A stretch of 39,409 nucleotides of DNA from an uncultured Bacilli bacterium (GCA_947627225.1 CANQVB010000005.1:1-39409); one strand, 5' to 3'. Positions 7,633 through 17,315 are shown, numbered from the stretch's first letter. Numbers and translations: made by a program. Notes: generated by a model from the sequence alone, not told the origin.

Positions 7633-7755
7633 TTATTTACTTAATACCTTACGTCCCTTTCTCCTGCGACGATTGATTACATTTGTCTTCATACGAGCAA
7701 AGAATCCGTGTTTTTTCGCTCTTTTTCTTTTATTTGGTTGAAACGTTCTTTTCAT
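7633..7755 (-). CDS. rpmH: 50S ribosomal protein L34
   Basis: A 40-residue basic protein starting [20 protein letters not shown] and ending [10 protein letters not shown], unmistakable L34. Common bacterial L34 is about 44-46 residues; here the middle KGGRAVLKARR-type segment is replaced by NVINRR, about four residues shorter. GGAGGTGTAATAG precedes the ATG. It is first in the leftward operon, downstream of a consensus promoter. Confidence 0.95.
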   Translation of the reverse strand: MKRTFQPNKRKRAKKHGFFARMKTNVINRRRRKGRKVLSK

Positions 7756-7785
7756 CTATTACACCTCCAAACATAAATCTCCATT

Positions 7786-7815
7786 ATTATAAAGGATATC
7801 TTTTCCTTTTGTCAA
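7786..7815 (-). promoter_or_regulatory. promoter of the rpmH operon
   Basis: The reverse strand shows TTGACA (7815-7810), an 18-bp spacer and TATAAT (7791-7786), about 30 nt before the rpmH start. Confidence 0.85.
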
Positions 7816-7839
7816 TTCTTATTTTCACGTTTTCCACTT

Positions 7840-8021
7840 TTTAAACATCTTGTGTATATCTTTCTTCTTCTTGTGCATCTAAAATTTGTGGAAAATGTGG
7901 AAAAACTATTTTTTTCTTTATTTTTAAATAAGTTTATATGTGGATATTTCTGTGGATTTTTTGTGGATTAAATTTTTTTCATTTTTTTGTTTCTTTTTCC
8001 ACAAATTTAGTCTATTATAAT
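7840..8021. other. oriC, upstream DnaA-box cluster and dnaA promoter
   Basis: An AT-rich divergent intergenic region. DnaA-box-like 9-mers on the + strand lie at 7887 and 7896 (TGTGGAAAA), 7939 (TGTGGATAT), 7951 (TGTGGATTT) and 7962 (TGTGGATTA), with an opposite one at 7995-8003 (TTTTCCACA). Each differs from TTATCCACA by one or more bases at the variable end. A -10 TATAAT for dnaA lies at 8016-8021, and the box at 7995 would overlap its -35 zone, which suggests autoregulation. Strand flip of gene orientation here supports the origin call. Confidence 0.82.
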
Positions 8022-8053
8022 GGTGAATTCTAATTTTTAGGGGAGATGGTCGG

Positions 8054-9424
8054 ATGAATCTTGAAATTCTTTTTCAAAACGCTTTAAAAATTATTGAAAA
8101 CGAACTATCTTCTCTTTCTTTTCAAACTTGGTTTGAGGATTTAAAAATGGTTGCCATAGAAGAAGGAAAAGCAATTTTTGTAGTACCGATGGCTGTTCAT
8201 AAGAAACAACTGGAAAATAATTATTATGATATTATTAGGGAAGCATTCAATCAAGTTACTGGAACAAACTTTGAATTAGAATTTTTATTGGAAGACGAAC
8301 TTAAGAAAAAAAAGGAAGAACAAAAAGCAAAGGAAGAGATACAACAAGAACAAGGGGTTCCTTCTTTACTTGGGAAGAAATCAAATCTAAATCCTAATTA
8401 TACTTTTGATAATTTTGTAGTTGGAAATAGTAATAAATTTGCACAAGCTGCGGCGCTTTCTGTCGCAGAAAATCCTGGAAAAATGTATAATCCGCTTTTT
8501 ATATATGGAAATAGTGGGTTAGGGAAGACCCATTTAATGCATGCCATTGGAAATTATATTTTACAAAACAGTAATCGAAAAGTACTTTATGTAACAAGTG
8601 ATCAATTTATCAATGACTTTATTAGTATTAATAAAAAAGATGCTTCTGGAACGAACTTTAACTATATTGATTTTTTCAAGGACAAATACCGAAATATTGA
8701 TGTTTTAATTATTGATGATATTCAGTTTCTAGGAGGGGCAACACAAACACAACAAGAATTTTTTCATACGTTTAATACTTTGTATGATGACAGTAAACAA
8801 ATTATTATTTCATCAGATCGATCCCCAGATGATTTAAAACTCTTGGAAGAACGGCTACGTACACGATTTTGTTGGGGACTTACGGTAAATATTTTTCCAC
8901 CTGATTTTTCTTTACGAACACAGATTTTACGAAAAAAAATCTTAGCTGGTAATTTTGAGCAAGATATTCCTGAAGATGTGATAGAGTATATTGCTTCCAA
9001 TATGGGAAGTGATGTAAGACAATTGGAAGGCTCGATTACAAGATTAATTGCATATTCAACGATTATGGGCGGTGCGAATATTACTTTGAATTTAGCGATT
9101 GAAGCACTCAAAGATTTTATAAGCAAAGGACTTTCTGAAAAAAATGAAATCGCAAGAATACAAAAAGTTGTCGCAGAATTTTTTCAAATTAATGTGGAGG
9201 ACATTCGGTCCAAAAAGCGAAGTGCGAATATTGCTTTTCCAAGACAAGTTGCCATGTATCTTTGTAGAACCATGACTTCTGAATCTTTTCCTAAGATAGG
9301 AACTGAATTTGGAGGAAAAGACCATTCGACTGTCATGCATTCTGTTGAAAAAATTGCACGAGAGATGAAAGAAAACAGTGATTTAGCTAATATTATTGAA
9401 AAATTGCAAAAAGATTTAGAATAA
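8054..9424 (+). CDS. dnaA: Chromosomal replication initiator protein
   Basis: A 456-residue DnaA. Domain I occupies about residues 1-80, followed by a charged linker (LKKKKEEQKAKEE). The AAA+ domain has Walker A GNSGLGKTH (about 152-160) and Walker B LIIDDIQF. Domain IV has the box-recognition signature FGGKDHSTVMHS near the C-terminus. It should bind the boxes on both sides of its gene and open the AT-rich segment in front of dnaN. GGGGAGAT precedes the ATG. Confidence 0.98.
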   Translation: MNLEILFQNALKIIENELSSLSFQTWFEDLKMVAIEEGKAIFVVPMAVHKKQLENNYYDIIREAFNQVTGTNFELEFLLEDELKKKKEEQKAKEEIQQEQGVPSLLGKKSNLNPNYTFDNFVVGNSNKFAQAAALSVAENPGKMYNPLFIYGNSGLGKTHLMHAIGNYILQNSNRKVLYVTSDQFINDFISINKKDASGTNFNYIDFFKDKYRNIDVLIIDDIQFLGGATQTQQEFFHTFNTLYDDSKQIIISSDRSPDDLKLLEERLRTRFCWGLTVNIFPPDFSLRTQILRKKILAGNFEQDIPEDVIEYIASNMGSDVRQLEGSITRLIAYSTIMGGANITLNLAIEALKDFISKGLSEKNEIARIQKVVAEFFQINVEDIRSKKRSANIAFPRQVAMYLCRTMTSESFPKIGTEFGGKDHSTVMHSVEKIAREMKENSDLANIIEKLQKDLE

Positions 9425-9435
9425 AGAACTCCTAT

Positions 9436-9575
9436 TGTGGAAAACAAAAAAAATTACACAACATTTTCCACACTGCAAAAACGTGATATACTATTAAAAA
9501 CAAAGAAATTACCATTTATTCACAGTTTCCACTGTAATAAAAAGAATAAACTATAAATATAAAAAAGAAAGAAGA
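9436..9575. other. oriC, downstream DnaA boxes and AT-rich unwinding segment
   Basis: Between dnaA and dnaN are DnaA boxes at 9436-9444 (TGTGGAAAA), 9464-9472 (TTTTCCACA) and 9516-9524 (TTATTCACA, an exact TTATNCACA match). Next come a small inverted repeat (ACAGT at 9522 with ACTGT at 9531) and about 40 nearly pure A/T bases (9534-9575), a plausible unwinding element. A TATACT at 9487-9492 may be the dnaN -10. The bipartite layout matches Bacillus oriC; the unwinding role is inference. Confidence 0.75.
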
Positions 9576-9583
9576 GTGAAATT

Positions 9584-10711
9584 ATGAAATTTACAATTCA
9601 AAAAGAATTATTACAAGAAGCATTAGGAAAGGTAGCAAGAGCAATTTCTACAAAGAATCTTATTCCTGTTTTGGCAGGCATTCGGTTTGAACTTACGAAA
9701 AAAAGACTTACTTTAACAGCAAGTGATAATGATATTACAATCCAAACTTATATTGCTTGTGATGATTCCAAAAAAATAGATATAGAAGAAGAAGGAAAAA
9801 TTATTATTCAGGGAAAATATGTTCTTGATATCGTAAGAAAATTACCGGATAAATACATTCATTTTGAAGTAGTGGATGAACTTAAGGTAAGAATCTATAC
9901 AGAAAATAGTGAATTTTATTTAAATGGAATTAACGAAAGTGAATATCCTTCTATAGAACTCTCATCGAGTAAAAAATCGATTTCCATTCCTGCTGAAGAT
10001 TTGAAAAAATTAGTGGTAGAAACCGCTTTTGCAACTTCTTTAGATGAAACCAAACCTGTTTTGACAGGAATTAACTTCAAAATTTCAGGAAATATTATGG
10101 AGTGCAGCGCGACAGATTCTTATCGTTTAGCAAGAAAAATTATTCTATTAAAAACACCTGTTGAAGAAAATTATAACCTTGTAATTCCAAGTAGAAATCT
10201 GATTGAATTTACAAAAATACTTTCTTCCGAAAGTGAAGTTGTAGAATTACATATCTTTAATAATAAAATTTTATTTAAAATCGAAAATCTTTGTTTTGAA
10301 TCTCGATTAATCAACGGTACTTACCCAAATACCAGTAACCTTTTACCTACGGAAACAGAAGTAAAATTACATTTAAATATTCAAGATTTCTTTGGTGTTA
10401 TTGATCGTGCCAGTATTCTAACGAGTGATAAAGATAAAAATATAGTAACACTTGAAACAGAAGGAGACATCCTTACGATTAAATCCTCTTCTTTAGAAAT
10501 CGGAAAAGTAGAAGAGAAAATGAAAATTACAAAAGACAAAAAACAAGATATTAAAATATCTTTTAGTGCAAAATACATGATGGATGCGCTCAAAGCATTT
10601 TCTTCAGAAACTGTAGATTTAAATTTTGTAGGAGAAATAAAACCAATTGTTTTAAAAACGGAGGAAGATGATAGTTTAACACAATTGGTCTTGCCAATTC
10701 GAACCTATTAA
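9584..10711 (+). CDS. dnaN: DNA polymerase III beta sliding clamp
   Basis: A 375-residue beta clamp with the three repeated clamp folds expected of the family. It begins MKFTIQKELLQEALGKVARAIS and ends LTQLVLPIRTY, where the final VLPIRTY strand is characteristic. Length matches other Firmicutes clamps. The ribosome binding site is weak (GAAGAGTG). It is followed by a strong terminator, so it is transcribed separately from comK and recF. Confidence 0.97.
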   Translation: MKFTIQKELLQEALGKVARAISTKNLIPVLAGIRFELTKKRLTLTASDNDITIQTYIACDDSKKIDIEEEGKIIIQGKYVLDIVRKLPDKYIHFEVVDELKVRIYTENSEFYLNGINESEYPSIELSSSKKSISIPAEDLKKLVVETAFATSLDETKPVLTGINFKISGNIMECSATDSYRLARKIILLKTPVEENYNLVIPSRNLIEFTKILSSESEVVELHIFNNKILFKIENLCFESRLINGTYPNTSNLLPTETEVKLHLNIQDFFGVIDRASILTSDKDKNIVTLETEGDILTIKSSSLEIGKVEEKMKITKDKKQDIKISFSAKYMMDALKAFSSETVDLNFVGEIKPIVLKTEEDDSLTQLVLPIRTY

Positions 10712-10712
10712 A

Positions 10713-10743
10713 GAAGAAAAACGACATTTTTCTTCTTTTTTTT
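10713..10743 (+). terminator. dnaN terminator
   Basis: GAAGAAAAA (10713-10721) pairs perfectly with TTTTTCTTC (10727-10735) around CGACA, followed by a run of T. Confidence 0.88.
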
Positions 10744-10776
10744 AAGAAAAAGACAAAATTCGTAGTTTTTCGACAG

Positions 10777-10822
10777 TATAATATAGTAGACTGAAATTGA
10801 AAGACACGCGATAGTCTTTCAA
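10777..10822 (+). promoter_or_regulatory. comK promoter -10 and leader hairpin
   Basis: A -10 TATAAT lies at 10777-10782 with no good -35. Downstream, TTGAAAGAC (10797-10805) pairs perfectly with GTCTTTCAA (10814-10822) around an 8-nt loop, ending just before the AAGGGGG ribosome binding site. With no T tract it is not a terminator, so a role in translation or RNA stability is more likely. Confidence 0.6.
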
Positions 10823-10838
10823 AAAGGGGGAAAAAGAA

Positions 10839-11306
10839 ATGCAAACAGAAGTTTATGAAATTCATGAAGGGACTTATGCAGTATGTTCCAAAAGTCCATA
10901 TGATTCTATGATTTTAGAAGAGGATGGAAGTTACGAAGTGCACGATAATACTTCACATATTATTGATTATGGGTGTAATTTTTTTGGGAGTACATATCAA
11001 GGAAGAAGAGAAGGGGCAATCCACATTTTGAATAGTAGGTATAAAGTTCCTATCGTAATCGAAGATAGTAAAAATATGATTTTCTTTCCAACAGGAGATA
11101 AGAAAGATCAAAAGTGTTGTTGGATAGCACTGAACAAGATTAAAAGTTATATCCCACAAGGTAAAAAAACAAAAGTATACTTTCAAAATGGAGAATCCTA
11201 TATATTTGATATATCCTTTCATTCCTTTCAAAATCAAGTTTTAAGGGCAAGTAGGCTAGATTCAATTCTGTTAAATCGAAAAAATAAAAAAACAGCGGAA
11301 AAATAG
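10839..11306 (+). CDS. comK: ComK-family competence transcription factor homologue
   Basis: A 155-residue protein aligning by eye with Bacillus ComK through its core: IIDYGCNFFGSTYQGRREG against IVDRSCRFFGSSYAGRKAG, then MIFFPT, CCWIALNKI, VYFQNGE, and DISFHSFQNQVLRASRL against the ComK PISYNSFENQVYRTAWL. ComK is the master activator of DNA-uptake genes and binds paired A/T-tract (K-box) sites. This copy is shorter than Bacillus ComK (192 residues), lacking much of the C-terminal tail. It lies alone between dnaN and recF, flanked by terminators on both sides, where yaaA is expected. The family call is strong; DNA-binding targets and competence itself are inference. Confidence 0.85.
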   Translation: MQTEVYEIHEGTYAVCSKSPYDSMILEEDGSYEVHDNTSHIIDYGCNFFGSTYQGRREGAIHILNSRYKVPIVIEDSKNMIFFPTGDKKDQKCCWIALNKIKSYIPQGKKTKVYFQNGESYIFDISFHSFQNQVLRASRLDSILLNRKNKKTAEK

Positions 11307-11317
11307 CTGTTTTTTCT
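11287..11317 (+). terminator. comK terminator
   Basis: AAAAAACAGC (11287-11296) pairs with GCTGTTTTTT (11306-11315). The comK stop codon lies at the loop/3' arm junction. Confidence 0.85.
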
Positions 11318-11335
11318 TCTTTATCGCCAATTTTA

Positions 11336-11344
11336 TGATATAAT
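11336..11344 (+). promoter_or_regulatory. extended -10 promoter for recF-gyrB-gyrA
   Basis: TGATATAAT, an extended -10, about 45 nt before the leader ATG. No strong -35 is seen. Confidence 0.6.
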
Positions 11345-11389
11345 ATAGTTACGTGTATGGGAATACATAAAGAGGGTCAAGGTGATTCA

Positions 11390-11422
11390 ATGAGGATAAA
11401 AAGCAACAAAAATGAGAATTAA
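11390..11422 (+). CDS. 10-codon leader ORF overlapping the recF start
   Basis: ATG at 11390 has the only good ribosome binding site here (AAGGTGATTCA). It encodes [10 protein letters not shown] and stops at 11422, inside recF, in a different frame. Its first codons (MRIK) mimic the recF start (MRIK). It may couple translation into recF, or be a remnant of a duplicated start that has shifted frame. Confidence 0.45.
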   Translation: MRIKSNKNEN

Positions 11423-12518
11423 ACGTTTATCTTTAACACAATTTCGAAATTATAAACGTCTTCAACTTGATTTTTCAGAATCACTCAATATCATCATTGG
11501 TGAAAATGCAGTAGGGAAAACTAATATTCTTGAAGCTATTGAAGTATTAGCTCTTACGAAAAGTCACAGGACAAACGATAAAAATTTAATTTTAGAAAAT
11601 AAATCTCTTGCGAGAATAAAAGGTGTTGTCGTGGTTGATAAAATCGTACGAAATTTAGAAATAGAACTTCAAGAGGATAGCAAAAAAATTAAAATAAACA
11701 GTACAGCGATTGCTAAATTAAGTGATTATATTGCTTCGTTAAACGTTATTGTATTTTCTCCAGATGATATTGAAATTATAAAAGGCTCTCCTAGTATTCG
11801 AAGAAATTTATTAAATGTAGAACTTTCTCAAATTTCAAAACAATATTTAGTTGTCTACAATCAATTTAATAAACTTCTAAAAACACGAAATGAATATCTG
11901 AAAATTTTATACACGAATCATTTGGCAGATCAAGATTATTTTCAAATTTTAACTGAGAAGATGATTGAAAAAGAAATTTTGATTTATACAATGAGAAAGC
12001 AGTATATTGATAAGATTAACGAATCTATCGCTCCAATCTTTCAAGATATTCATAGCGATTTTTCACTTCAAATTCATTATGAACCAAGCGTTGTTTTTTC
12101 TTCTTATGAAGAAGATGTAATGAAAGAAGAATTAAAAAAAGTGTATCAAAAGAACCAGCAAAAAGAACAGAGTTATGGAATGACTTTATATGGACCTCAT
12201 CGGGATGATTTTTCTATGTATTTGGATGAAAAAAATCTTAAAATTTATGGTTCACAAGGACAACAAAAAGCAGCCATTCTTGCGTATAAGCTTGCTTGTA
12301 TTCCTATTTTTTTAGAAAAAACAGGCACCAAACCCGTTCTTCTTTTGGATGATGTTTTTAGTGAACTTGATGTGAAAAAGCAAAATAAATTGTTAAAATA
12401 TATAGGAAAAGATATTCAAAGTATCTTAACAACCACTGATGTGAAGCAGATTCGAAAAAGTCTATTAGAACAAGCAACGATTTTTCAAGTTGCATCAGGT
12501 ACAGTAGAAAGGAAATGA
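11412..12518 (+). CDS. recF: DNA replication and repair protein RecF
   Basis: A 368-residue SMC-like ATPase that helps load RecA at gaps, with RecO and RecR. It has Walker [10 protein letters not shown] (about residues 30-38), an ABC-type signature region around [11 protein letters not shown], and Walker [12 protein letters not shown]. The N-terminal [17 protein letters not shown] is typical. The ATG at 11412 has no ribosome binding site of its own; initiation probably depends on the overlapping leader ORF. It is followed by gyrB after four bases. Confidence 0.96.
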   Translation: MRIKRLSLTQFRNYKRLQLDFSESLNIIIGENAVGKTNILEAIEVLALTKSHRTNDKNLILENKSLARIKGVVVVDKIVRNLEIELQEDSKKIKINSTAIAKLSDYIASLNVIVFSPDDIEIIKGSPSIRRNLLNVELSQISKQYLVVYNQFNKLLKTRNEYLKILYTNHLADQDYFQILTEKMIEKEILIYTMRKQYIDKINESIAPIFQDIHSDFSLQIHYEPSVVFSSYEEDVMKEELKKVYQKNQQKEQSYGMTLYGPHRDDFSMYLDEKNLKIYGSQGQQKAAILAYKLACIPIFLEKTGTKPVLLLDDVFSELDVKKQNKLLKYIGKDIQSILTTTDVKQIRKSLLEQATIFQVASGTVERK

Positions 12519-12522
12519 TAAT

Positions 12523-14448
12523 ATGGACGAAAAAGTACAAGCAAATTATGATTCATCTTCCATTCAAGTATTGGAAGGATTAGAGGCAGTTCGTAAAAGA
12601 CCTGGAATGTATATTGGTACAACAAGTTCTCGAGGTCTTCATCATTTAGTATGGGAAATTGTCGATAATGCTATCGATGAAGCCCTTGCAGGATATTGCT
12701 CTCATATAGAAGTGACTATTGGGAAAGACAATACCATTACCGTAAAAGACGATGGACGTGGAATTCCTGTGGATATTCATCCAAAAACTGGATTGAGTAC
12801 AGTGGAAACAGTCTATACCGTTTTACATGCCGGTGGAAAATTTGGTGGGGGAGGATACAAAGTATCCGGTGGACTTCATGGTGTTGGAGCATCTGTTGTC
12901 AATGCTTTAAGTGTATGGCTTGAAGTAAAAGTATATAAGGATGGACATGTGTACTATCAAAAATACGTAAATGGAGGACATCCACAAGAACCACTTCGTA
13001 TGATTGAAGATTGTGATATAGATAGAACCGGAACGACAGTTACCTTTTTACCTGATCCTGAAATCTTTACGGAAACGACAGTATTCGATTACGAAATTTT
13101 AAAGAATCGTTTGCGGGAACTTGCTTTTTTAAATCGTGGTCTTCGTATTACTCTTTATGATGACAGGGAAGCAGATAAAAAAGATTCCTTCTATTATGAA
13201 GGCGGAATTACTGAGTATGTTGCTTTGTTAAACAAGAATAAAAACCCAATTCATAGTACCATTATTGATGTTTCAGGTGAAGAAAACGATATTATGGTCG
13301 AAGTAGCACTGCAATATAATGAAACGTATAACTCTGGTATTTATTCTTTTGTCAATAATATTACAACTCCTGAAGGTGGAACGCATGAAGATGGAGTAAA
13401 AATGGCACTTACGCGTATTTTAAATAAATATGCACAGAGTAGTGGAATGCTCAAAAACAATGATACTTCACTCATGGGAGAAGATGTGAAAGAAGGACTT
13501 ACGATGATTGTTTCCATCAAACATCCAAATCCCCAGTTTGAAGGACAAACCAAAACGAAACTAGGAAATAGTGAAGTAAGAGGAATTGCCAATCATATTT
13601 TTGCGGAAGCATTTGAACGATTCTTGATGGAGCATCCAGAAGAAGCAAGAGTAATCGTAGAAAAAGCCATGACAGCATCAAGAGCACGGGTTGCTGCAAA
13701 AAAAGCAAGAGAATTAACACGTCGTAAGGGAGATCTTGACATTACAAACTTCTATGGAAAACTTTCGGATTGCAAAAGTAAAGATGCTTCTGTGAGTGAA
13801 ATCTTTTTAGTGGAGGGGGACTCTGCAGGAGGATCTGCCATTAAAGGTAGAGATAGTGTAACACAAGCGATTCTTCCATTACGTGGTAAAATTTTAAATG
13901 TGGAAAAAGCTCGTCTTGATCGTGCACTTTCTAACGAAGAAATTCGTACAATCATTACAGCCTTTGGGACAGGAATTGGTGAAGAATTTGACCTTTCTAA
14001 ATTAAGATATAATAAAATTATCATCATGACCGATGCCGATGTTGATGGATCTCACATTCGTGTGTTGTTACTGACTTTATTTTATCGCTTCTTTAAACCT
14101 ATTGTAGAAGCGGGCCATGTATATGCTGCACAACCACCTCTTTTCGTCATCAAACATGGAAAGACAATCAAGTACGTTTTAAATGAACAAGAACGAGATG
14201 AATATTTAGCAAGTCTTGCTCCAAATACAAAATATGAGATTGCTCGTATGAAAGGTTTGGGAGAGATGGATGCTGAAGAATTAAATGAAACCACTATGGA
14301 TATCAATAAACGTGTCTTAAGACAAATTACCGTGGAAGATGCCATCGCAGCAGATGATGTTTTTTCAAAACTCATGGGAGAAGAAGTGGAACCACGACGT
14401 GAATTTATTGAAACCAATGCTACCTATGTAGAAAACTTGGATGTATAG
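12523..14448 (+). CDS. gyrB: DNA gyrase subunit B
   Basis: A 641-residue ATPase subunit of gyrase. The GHKL ATPase domain has [22 protein letters not shown] and [15 protein letters not shown]. The TOPRIM region has [11 protein letters not shown] and [11 protein letters not shown]. The C-terminal NLDV end and length are standard for Gram-positive GyrB. It is co-transcribed with recF and gyrA. Confidence 0.98.
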   Translation: MDEKVQANYDSSSIQVLEGLEAVRKRPGMYIGTTSSRGLHHLVWEIVDNAIDEALAGYCSHIEVTIGKDNTITVKDDGRGIPVDIHPKTGLSTVETVYTVLHAGGKFGGGGYKVSGGLHGVGASVVNALSVWLEVKVYKDGHVYYQKYVNGGHPQEPLRMIEDCDIDRTGTTVTFLPDPEIFTETTVFDYEILKNRLRELAFLNRGLRITLYDDREADKKDSFYYEGGITEYVALLNKNKNPIHSTIIDVSGEENDIMVEVALQYNETYNSGIYSFVNNITTPEGGTHEDGVKMALTRILNKYAQSSGMLKNNDTSLMGEDVKEGLTMIVSIKHPNPQFEGQTKTKLGNSEVRGIANHIFAEAFERFLMEHPEEARVIVEKAMTASRARVAAKKARELTRRKGDLDITNFYGKLSDCKSKDASVSEIFLVEGDSAGGSAIKGRDSVTQAILPLRGKILNVEKARLDRALSNEEIRTIITAFGTGIGEEFDLSKLRYNKIIIMTDADVDGSHIRVLLLTLFYRFFKPIVEAGHVYAAQPPLFVIKHGKTIKYVLNEQERDEYLASLAPNTKYEIARMKGLGEMDAEELNETTMDINKRVLRQITVEDAIAADDVFSKLMGEEVEPRREFIETNATYVENLDV

Positions 14449-14457
14449 GAGGACAAC

Positions 14458-16929
14458 ATGGATCGATTAGAAAAAAATAGTATTGTAAAAGAAGTAAAAG
14501 ATTCTTTTTTGGAATATTCAATGAGTGTCATCGTAGCACGTGCTTTACCAGATTTAAGGGATGGATTAAAACCAGTTCATCGTAGAATTTTATATTCTAT
14601 GTATGAATCAGGATATACGCCTGACAAGCCTCATAAAAAAAGTGCCAAAACAGTAGGGGAGGTCATGGGAAATTACCATCCACATGGAGACTCCAGTATT
14701 TATGAAGCAATGGTTCGTATGGCACAGGATTTTTCCTACCGCTATATGTTAATTGATGGGCATGGAAACTTTGGTAATATTGAAGGATATGGCGCTGCCG
14801 CAATGCGTTATACAGAAGCCCGTCTTTCTAAAATTTCCTTAGAACTGCTTAGAAATATTAACAAAAATACAGTGAATTTTATTCCAAATTTTGACGAGAC
14901 AACAAAAGAACCAGAAGTGTTGCCATCACGCTTTCCCAATATTTTGGTCAATGGAACGACAGGAATTGCAGTTGGTATGGCAACGAATATTCCACCACAT
15001 AACTTAGGTGAAGTCATTGATGGATGTGTGGCTTATATTGACAACCCTACGATTGATACAGAAGGATTGATGCAATATATTAAAGGGCCTGATTTTCCAA
15101 CAGGTGCGACAATTCTAGGAAACAGTGGTATTAAGAAAGCCTACGAAACGGGTAGGGGAACAATCACGATCAGAAGCAAGGCACAAATAGAGGAAAAAAA
15201 TGGAAAACAGTATATTGTAATTGATGAAGTTCCTTATGGTGTGAATACGCAAGAGTTAAAAAATAAAGTTGCTGAACTTGTTCATAATAAAGTAATTGAA
15301 GGAATTGCTGATTATCATTCTGATTTAAAAGATGGTATTAAAATTACAATTACCTTAAAGAAAGATGCCAATGCGCAAGTAGTACTCAATAAACTATATA
15401 AGCATACAGCTTTCCAAACTACGTATGGTATTATTTTCTTGATGCTTGATCAAGGTGTTCCAAGAACATTAGGATTAAAGGATATTATTTCCAAATATAT
15501 TGATTATCAAAAAGAAGTGATTATTCGTAGAACCAAATTTGATTTGGAAAATGCGGAAAAGCGAGTTCATATTTTAGAAGGTTTAAAAATAGCCTTAGAT
15601 CATATTGATGAAGTGATTAAGCTAATTCGAGGTTCTGAATCCGACGAAGAAGCTCGCACAGGCCTTATGAATCAATTTAAATTGACTGAAGTACAAGCAA
15701 ATGCAATTCTTGAAATGAGACTTCGTCGTTTGACAGGACTTGAACGAGATAAAATTGAAAATGAATTAAATGACTTGTTAAAATTAATCGCTGAACTTAA
15801 GGATATTTTAAGTAGTGATGAGAAAGTATTGAAGGTAATTAAGGATGAACTTCTTGAAATCAAAGCAAAATATGCCGATGAAAGAAGAACAAATATCGAT
15901 ATGACAGCGATTGAATATATTGAGGATGAGTCATTAATTCCAGTAGAAGATATCGTTGTTACATTAACAAACAAAGGATATATCAAACGTTTACGCATTG
16001 ATACATATCGTTCTCAAAATCGTGGTGGTGTTGGAATCAAAGGCATGGCGACAAATGAGGAAGACTTTGTCGAACAAATTATTTCTATGAAAACGCATGA
16101 TTATGTCTTATTCTTCTCTAACAAAGGAAAGGTATACCGTTTGAAAGGTTATGAGATTCCAGAATATGGTCGCCAATCAAAAGGTTTACCAATAGTTAAT
16201 TTATTATCCTTAGATAAAGAGGAGAACATTAGTTCTATGATTGAATTAAATGCAGAAGATGAACCTAGCAAGTACTTACTGTTTGCCACGAAAAAAGGTT
16301 TAGTAAAACGTACGGAAATAGGAGAGTTTAACAATATTAGAAAATCTGGAAAAATTGCAATTATTTTGAAAGAAGAAGATGAACTAATAGCTGTTAGAAA
16401 GACAACAGGAAATGATGAAGTGGTTTTAGGTGCTACAAATGGTAGAATGGTACGGTTCCAAGAAAACGAGATTCGATCAATGGGACGCGGAACATCTGGT
16501 GTTAAAGGAATAGAATTAGAAGGAAGTCAAGTCATCGGGGCTGAAGTAATCAATTCTGGTGAAGAAATTTTGATTGTTACAGAAAAAGGATATGGAAAGA
16601 AAACAGCAATTGATGAATACAGATTAACACATCGTGGAAGTAAAGGTGTTAAAGCATTAAATATTACAGAGAAAAATGGAAATATGGTTGCTTTAAAATA
16701 TGTAAATCCTATATATATTGATAAGTTAGATATTATGATAATTACAGATAGTGGAATTATTATGAGAATGCCTTTATCACAGATTTCAACATTAAAAAGA
16801 GCTACACAGGGTACTCGTTTGATTCACTTAAAAGAGGAACAGAAAGTATCTACAGTAGATATTGTTGAAAAAGAAATAGAAGAAGAAAGTCAAGAGGACA
16901 AAGAAACCAGTCAAACAGAGGAAGTATAA
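14458..16929 (+). CDS. gyrA: DNA gyrase subunit A
   Basis: An 823-residue DNA-cleaving subunit. The catalytic tyrosine lies in [11 protein letters not shown] (about residue 122). The quinolone-determining stretch [17 protein letters not shown] carries Ser and Glu at the two classical positions, the usual unmutated Gram-positive state. The C-terminal beta-pinwheel blades are present, with a GyrA-box-like QNRGGVG around residue 520. The tail is acidic ([11 protein letters not shown]). GGAGGACAAC precedes the ATG. Confidence 0.98.
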   Translation: MDRLEKNSIVKEVKDSFLEYSMSVIVARALPDLRDGLKPVHRRILYSMYESGYTPDKPHKKSAKTVGEVMGNYHPHGDSSIYEAMVRMAQDFSYRYMLIDGHGNFGNIEGYGAAAMRYTEARLSKISLELLRNINKNTVNFIPNFDETTKEPEVLPSRFPNILVNGTTGIAVGMATNIPPHNLGEVIDGCVAYIDNPTIDTEGLMQYIKGPDFPTGATILGNSGIKKAYETGRGTITIRSKAQIEEKNGKQYIVIDEVPYGVNTQELKNKVAELVHNKVIEGIADYHSDLKDGIKITITLKKDANAQVVLNKLYKHTAFQTTYGIIFLMLDQGVPRTLGLKDIISKYIDYQKEVIIRRTKFDLENAEKRVHILEGLKIALDHIDEVIKLIRGSESDEEARTGLMNQFKLTEVQANAILEMRLRRLTGLERDKIENELNDLLKLIAELKDILSSDEKVLKVIKDELLEIKAKYADERRTNIDMTAIEYIEDESLIPVEDIVVTLTNKGYIKRLRIDTYRSQNRGGVGIKGMATNEEDFVEQIISMKTHDYVLFFSNKGKVYRLKGYEIPEYGRQSKGLPIVNLLSLDKEENISSMIELNAEDEPSKYLLFATKKGLVKRTEIGEFNNIRKSGKIAIILKEEDELIAVRKTTGNDEVVLGATNGRMVRFQENEIRSMGRGTSGVKGIELEGSQVIGAEVINSGEEILIVTEKGYGKKTAIDEYRLTHRGSKGVKALNITEKNGNMVALKYVNPIYIDKLDIMIITDSGIIMRMPLSQISTLKRATQGTRLIHLKEEQKVSTVDIVEKEIEEESQEDKETSQTEEV

Positions 16930-16997
16930 TAAAACTTTCTCTTTTTTATTAAAAAAATTTAAAACATTTTCTGAGTAATAAGTAAAAGAAGAAAAAA

Positions 16998-17011
16998 GTT
17001 CCACGTGGAAC
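16998..17011. other. parS: parS-like site 1
   Basis: GTTCCACGTGGAAC, a perfect palindrome with the CACGTG core of ParB sites; the Bacillus consensus is TGTTNCACGTGAAACA. Near-origin location fits ParB loading. Confidence 0.85.
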
Positions 17012-17059
17012 ATTAAAGAAAACTCAAAATTATTTCCCAAAAAGTAAAAAAATAGCCAA

Positions 17060-17083
17060 AAATTATTTCCCGGGAAATAATTT
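17060..17083. other. Noc-binding-site-like palindrome 1
   Basis: Core ATTTCCCGGGAAAT (17065-17078) is identical to the NBS known for Bacillus Noc. Palindromy extends to 24 bp. Its centre lies 67 bp from the parS centre. Confidence 0.8.
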
Positions 17084-17229
17084 GAAGTAATTTCGGTAAA
17101 ATAAACAAGAAAAATATAAAAAGCCAAACAAATTGTTTTCTGCGAAAAAATAAAGAAAATAATAAATAATATTAGGAATAAAAAGAATAATTAGAAAAAG
17201 ATAATAGAAAAATAAAGAACAAAGACAAA

Positions 17230-17243
17230 GTTCCACGTGGAAC
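17230..17243. other. parS: parS-like site 2
   Basis: The same GTTCCACGTGGAAC palindrome, exactly 232 bp after site 1. Confidence 0.85.
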
Positions 17244-17291
17244 GTTAAAGAAAATTCAAAATTATTTCCCAAAAAGTAAAAAAATAGCCAA

Positions 17292-17315
17292 AAATTATTT
17301 CCCGGGAAATAATTT
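17292..17315. other. Noc-binding-site-like palindrome 2
   Basis: The same 24-bp palindrome in repeat unit 2, with its core at 17297-17310. Confidence 0.8.

Larger units (their letters stand above)
16998..17229 (+). repeat. 232-bp tandem repeat, unit 1
   Basis: Begins with a parS-like palindrome. An NBS half-site lies at 17032-17038 and a full NBS at 17065-17078, then an A-rich tail. By eye it differs from unit 2 at only about two positions, so the duplication is recent or kept uniform. Confidence 0.92.

Noticed and set aside
10718-10730. AAAA-N5-TTTT, a ComK K-box half-site upstream of comK
   Set aside because: It coincides with the dnaN terminator stem and loop. The next A/T-tract pair (10756-10771) has a 7-base gap, so no proper paired K-box is formed; the motif is frequent by chance in AT-rich DNA.
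16930-16975. gyrA terminator
   Set aside because: AATAAAA and TTTTATT can pair, but the stem is pure A/T and is followed by A rather than T, so it is not convincing.
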